A program made the position numbers and the translations under genes. The notes beneath the pieces were generated by a model. That model had not been told where the DNA came from and made no database searches. It saw only the letters and a list, made by a program, of their open reading frames with translations. A stretch of DNA of 64,000 nt from Dermanyssus gallinae (lineage: Eukaryota; Arthropoda; Arachnida; Mesostigmata; Dermanyssidae). Within the stretch, counting starts at the first letter, position 1, and the number at the start of each line of letters is the position of its first letter. Where the stretch lies: assembly GCA_003439945.1 (NCBI GenBank), contig QVRM01006811.1, forward strand, positions 40,001 to 104,000, given 5' to 3'. Shown piece after piece: positions 61,380 to 64,000 of this stretch.

Positions 61380-61990
61380 AGAAAAGGCGCCGTAATCTAT
61401 TTAATTCTGCTCTACGGGCCACCAGCCGCAGAAGAATACCAAGGAAAATAAGAAAAAGCTAAACAAAGTTCAGAGTGTGCTGGCCATGGGGGTCACCAAA
61501 GCGTACAAAACGGTTTCCATAGACGCTGTGCTGGTAATTTCCCGCATGATATCTTGGCTGATCAGACACTTTCAAAAGAGAAAGATGCAAGAGAGAAGAC
61601 CTTAAAGAGCTGGGAGGCTAAGTAAACTGGAGCGGCACGAGAGGCACCAGAGCCGGTGTGGACGAGGTTAATAGTCTCTGACCTCATGAAATTGTTCCGA
61701 TGCGTGTATGCGGAAACTACGTATTGCCTAGCCCAAGTCCTCACCGGTCGTGGCACTTCCAGACTTACGTGATGAAGATCGGGAAAGCTAGCGTAAACAT
61801 ATTTGTTTTGTGCAACGCGAGCTAGGCTGGTGACGTGAATCATACGCTTTTTGGCTGCAGGACTCTCGATGGCACGAGGCAGACGGCCCGGTGGAGAGAC
61901 TACAAGGCAGTAAGACAAAAATTCTACTCTCAGAGATGCTCAGCTCTAACAAAAAGAGATGGGACGCGGGCTCTGATTTTGTGGAGGTCG
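61380..61990 (+). mobile_element. decayed R1-like LINE C-terminus
   Basis: In shifting plus-strand frames it reads SVLAMGVTKAYKTVSIDAVL, CLAQVLTGRGTS, then KIGKAS and VNHTLFGCRTLDGTRQ. These align in order with the R1-like copy at 31.5 kb (WLTQVLTGHGCF, HKIGKAPDA, VTHTIQFLRCPAFEDIR). Many stops; non-functional. Confidence 0.75.
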
Positions 61991-63083
61991 TTATGAGAGC
62001 GAAGACATTTATGGTGGAAGAAAGACGGTAACGTATGGCGCGTCATCATTGTATTAAAAACTGAAACCTAGTCTAGCGGCTCCCTACACTGAGATCATAC
62101 CACAACTATCCCTGTCAGAAAGGTTAGGGGACGACCTGGATATTAGTGGACTTAAAAGTCCCACACTATTAAGACCCAAGGTGTACATCATGTATTTTGA
62201 CTTTTGCCAGCCCCCTCCCACGGCTTCGATGTAATGCCAAAGTAATACCGAGCCTGGGGGGGTGGGGAGGAATCCGGGTTTAGTGGGTTTGCGAGTCTCA
62301 CTAGTCACGCAGGCTGCTAGTGGCGCATGTGCATCATGCATTCCCGAAACCTCACAGAGAAAAAAAAGCCCCTTATAAAAAAAGCTGCGGGCTCGTTAAT
62401 GGCATCTCCACATACCTACCTCCACAAACTCTCAATCACCTTTGTGTCTCAAGTGTGTAGTGACTTCCTGTCAATAGCATCCGTTAATTCTAGTCTCCAA
62501 CCCACACGAATATCTTGGTCCAACTTCAGGTCGTTTTTCCCACTAAGAGACAGGAATAGCCTCACCTAGTCATTGCAAATGAAAGACGGTCATATGGAGT
62601 GACAGCCCTGCCCTATAACAAAAGCAAAAGCATCGCTTTGGGATGCACCTCTGCACGGTGTGTGCCTCTGAGGTGGCTCTCATGGATCGTAAGGCTGGTG
62701 TGGCTGCGACTAAAGCTGAAGCCAGGAAAATGCTTAGGTATGCCGTCTTTTGTCCCGAGTTCGAGGTGGAAACCTTTAGCACTCGAAGTGTATGGGAGCC
62801 TAGACAAGTCAGCTAATATACGTTTTTATCGGAGCTATCGAAGTCTGCTAAATACTAAGCGAAAGTGGGCCGACCGTTTAGGAGACCAGCATTTTCTGCC
62901 GCGGCGACCGTTGCACGTCCAAAAAGGGCACGTCGTAGCGGTATTGGCCTCAATAAGAGGAAAGGAAACGCATGAGCTATCGGTGGCAGTTCTAAGAACA
63001 TAAGGAATCATTTTTTTGCTGAGCTATTTGCGTATATATGATATGTGTACACACACTTCTCAAGCGAATAAATCAATCAATCA

Positions 63084-63086
<3 letters not shown>
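61991..63086 (+). other. unassigned sequence ending in an (AATC)n tail
   Basis: A 134-codon frame (62599-63003) matches nothing I recognise. The stretch ends with GCGAATAAATCAATCAATCA running into (TA)n, which looks like a retroelement 3' tail, so it may be a decayed LINE. Confidence 0.4.
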
Positions 63087-63136
<50 letters not shown>

Positions 63137-63142
63137 ATGTGT
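63087..63142. repeat. compound (TA)n-(GT)n microsatellite
   Basis: TA units at 63087-63121 pass into GT units to about 63142. Confidence 0.93.
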
Positions 63143-63194
63143 AGTCAAAGAACAGCAACTAACGCACGGGCACTATCCCGCTGTCCGTAGAAAA

Positions 63195-63767
63195 ATGACG
63201 AAGCCCTTTGTTGGCGTCGGGATACACGCGCTTATCGCGTGGAATCTTGCCATTGTGGCCGATGGCCAAGGTGTGATACCGGTTGTGGGTGAGGCATTTC
63301 TACGCATCGTCCCCCTGACGGGCCTCCGATTGCACTGTCTATCCGAGGTGTGCCTGAAAAGCTATAACGCGTTCTGTCTCGTAGATCTCCACGAGCTATA
63401 CTGGTGGAGGAACCCAACGTGCCTATCGCCGTTCCTGCCGCATATGTACAAATTTAGTGACGTGAACATGTCGTGTCCGAAATACGCGAGGGGAGGTCTG
63501 TGGTACTACCATTGCCAGTTGTTCTATAGGCTGGAGCGCTTCTACTGGACGTCGGGCGAACCTCGGTCGCAGAAGGCGGTCGTCGGTCACGCGCTATTCT
63601 GGCTCCTGATCGTTGCATTTGTCCTTTTCGCGGTTATCTTTGCGTGTTACTGGGTGTGCGCCGTGCGTAAATCCCGGTTTACGCCACACTTTCATTCTGT
63701 TCGCCAAATGCTGGCCGGCACCTGCGGGTTGTCGCCGCCGCCGAAGGGCGGCGTTACGATGGCCTAA
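63195..63767 (+). CDS. orphan single-pass membrane protein, 190 aa
   Basis: I do not recognise the family. The frame from the ATG at 63195 is open for 190 codons. An N-terminal hydrophobic segment (about residues 5-22, GVGIHALIAWNLAIVA) looks like a signal peptide. The predicted ectodomain (about 25-130) has six cysteines (48, 53, 61, 76, 94, 107), enough for three disulfides, and one N-glycosylation sequon (Asn91). A strong membrane span lies at about 133-155 (ALFWLLIVAFVLFAVIFACY). It is followed by positive residues (VRKSR), then a short tail with PPPKGG. This predicts a type I surface protein. TGTCCGTAG at 63182-63190 looks like a splice acceptor, so a 5' UTR exon probably lies upstream. 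The longer frame from 63123 begins in the GT repeat and is not credible. Base composition is more GC-rich than the flanks. Confidence 0.6.
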   Translation: MTKPFVGVGIHALIAWNLAIVADGQGVIPVVGEAFLRIVPLTGLRLHCLSEVCLKSYNAFCLVDLHELYWWRNPTCLSPFLPHMYKFSDVNMSCPKYARGGLWYYHCQLFYRLERFYWTSGEPRSQKAVVGHALFWLLIVAFVLFAVIFACYWVCAVRKSRFTPHFHSVRQMLAGTCGLSPPPKGGVTMA

Positions 63768-63926
63768 GAGTAGATTTACTGTTTTTTAGTCAGCATACAA
63801 CACACACACACACATACATCTCTCTGTACACGTATATCGTACAACACTATATATATATATATATACTATATCGTGTATGCGGTGCGTATGAGTGCGCTCA
63901 TCGGTCGCCATTATTGTGCTCTAGCG

Positions 63927-63961
<35 letters not shown>

Positions 63962-64000
63962 ACGAAAGAGAGAGAGACAGAGGGGAACTGAAAGTATGGC
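63768..64000. repeat. 3' flank with CA, TA and GA microsatellites
   Basis: CA units near 63800, (TA)n at about 63848-63866 and (GA)n at about 63928-63977. No AATAAA is visible before the window ends. Confidence 0.85.

Noticed and set aside
62599..63003. 134-codon plus-strand frame
   Set aside because: No recognised motif; it ends near a retroelement-like tail and is more likely part of a decayed repeat than a gene.

Overview
This is animal genomic DNA. The genes have spliceosomal GT-AG introns and AATAAA poly(A) signals. There are tRNA-derived SINEs, several clades of non-LTR retrotransposon, Tc1/mariner transposons and a very high density of (TA)n microsatellites. The repeat spectrum fits an arthropod, and a mite or tick is possible, but nothing here fixes the species. 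Most of the window is repeat-rich intergenic DNA in which genes are islands.

Layout. Positions 1-9.2 kb are microsatellite-dominated and hold no recognisable gene. Positions 9.2-21.5 kb are a graveyard of old elements: a mariner relic, LINE fragments, a Ty3/Gypsy fragment, two SINEs and a 40-bp minisatellite. A small thioredoxin-like gene with a CPHC active site lies at 22.06-22.38 kb. Positions 24.7-26.5 kb carry two minus-strand LINE 3' ends with (TTA)n tails. An intact mariner with an uninterrupted transposase, perfect 30-bp terminal inverted repeats and TA duplications sits at 26.8-28.1 kb. A TATA-box promoter with a possible signal-peptide first exon is at 29.0-29.2 kb. Positions 29.6-32.0 kb hold LINE and SINE copies, including a 5'-truncated R1-like insertion with a 16-bp target duplication.

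A complete four-exon PEBP gene (179 codons) can be assembled at 34.29-37.47 kb. Its first intron holds a 1.15-kb foldback (giant hairpin) element, and a second, related foldback lies just downstream at 37.8-38.7 kb. Positions 39-47 kb are (TA)n clusters, SINEs and relics, including a LINE fragment nested inside a mariner relic. Another possible signal-peptide exon is at 47.78 kb. An uninterrupted 862-codon SART3 gene occupies 49.36-51.95 kb. Positions 52-63 kb hold decayed mariner, SINE and LINE sequences. A 190-codon orphan single-pass membrane protein is at 63.2-63.77 kb.

The supported cellular genes are SART3 (U4/U6 snRNP recycling), PEBP, the thioredoxin-like gene and the orphan membrane protein. 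They look like unrelated housekeeping or single-copy genes, with no sign of shared function. The most distinctive feature is the repeat biology: a foldback family with TA target sites and CAGG ends, at least three tRNA-derived SINE families, and LINE 3' ends that run directly into (TA)n or (TTA)n arrays.
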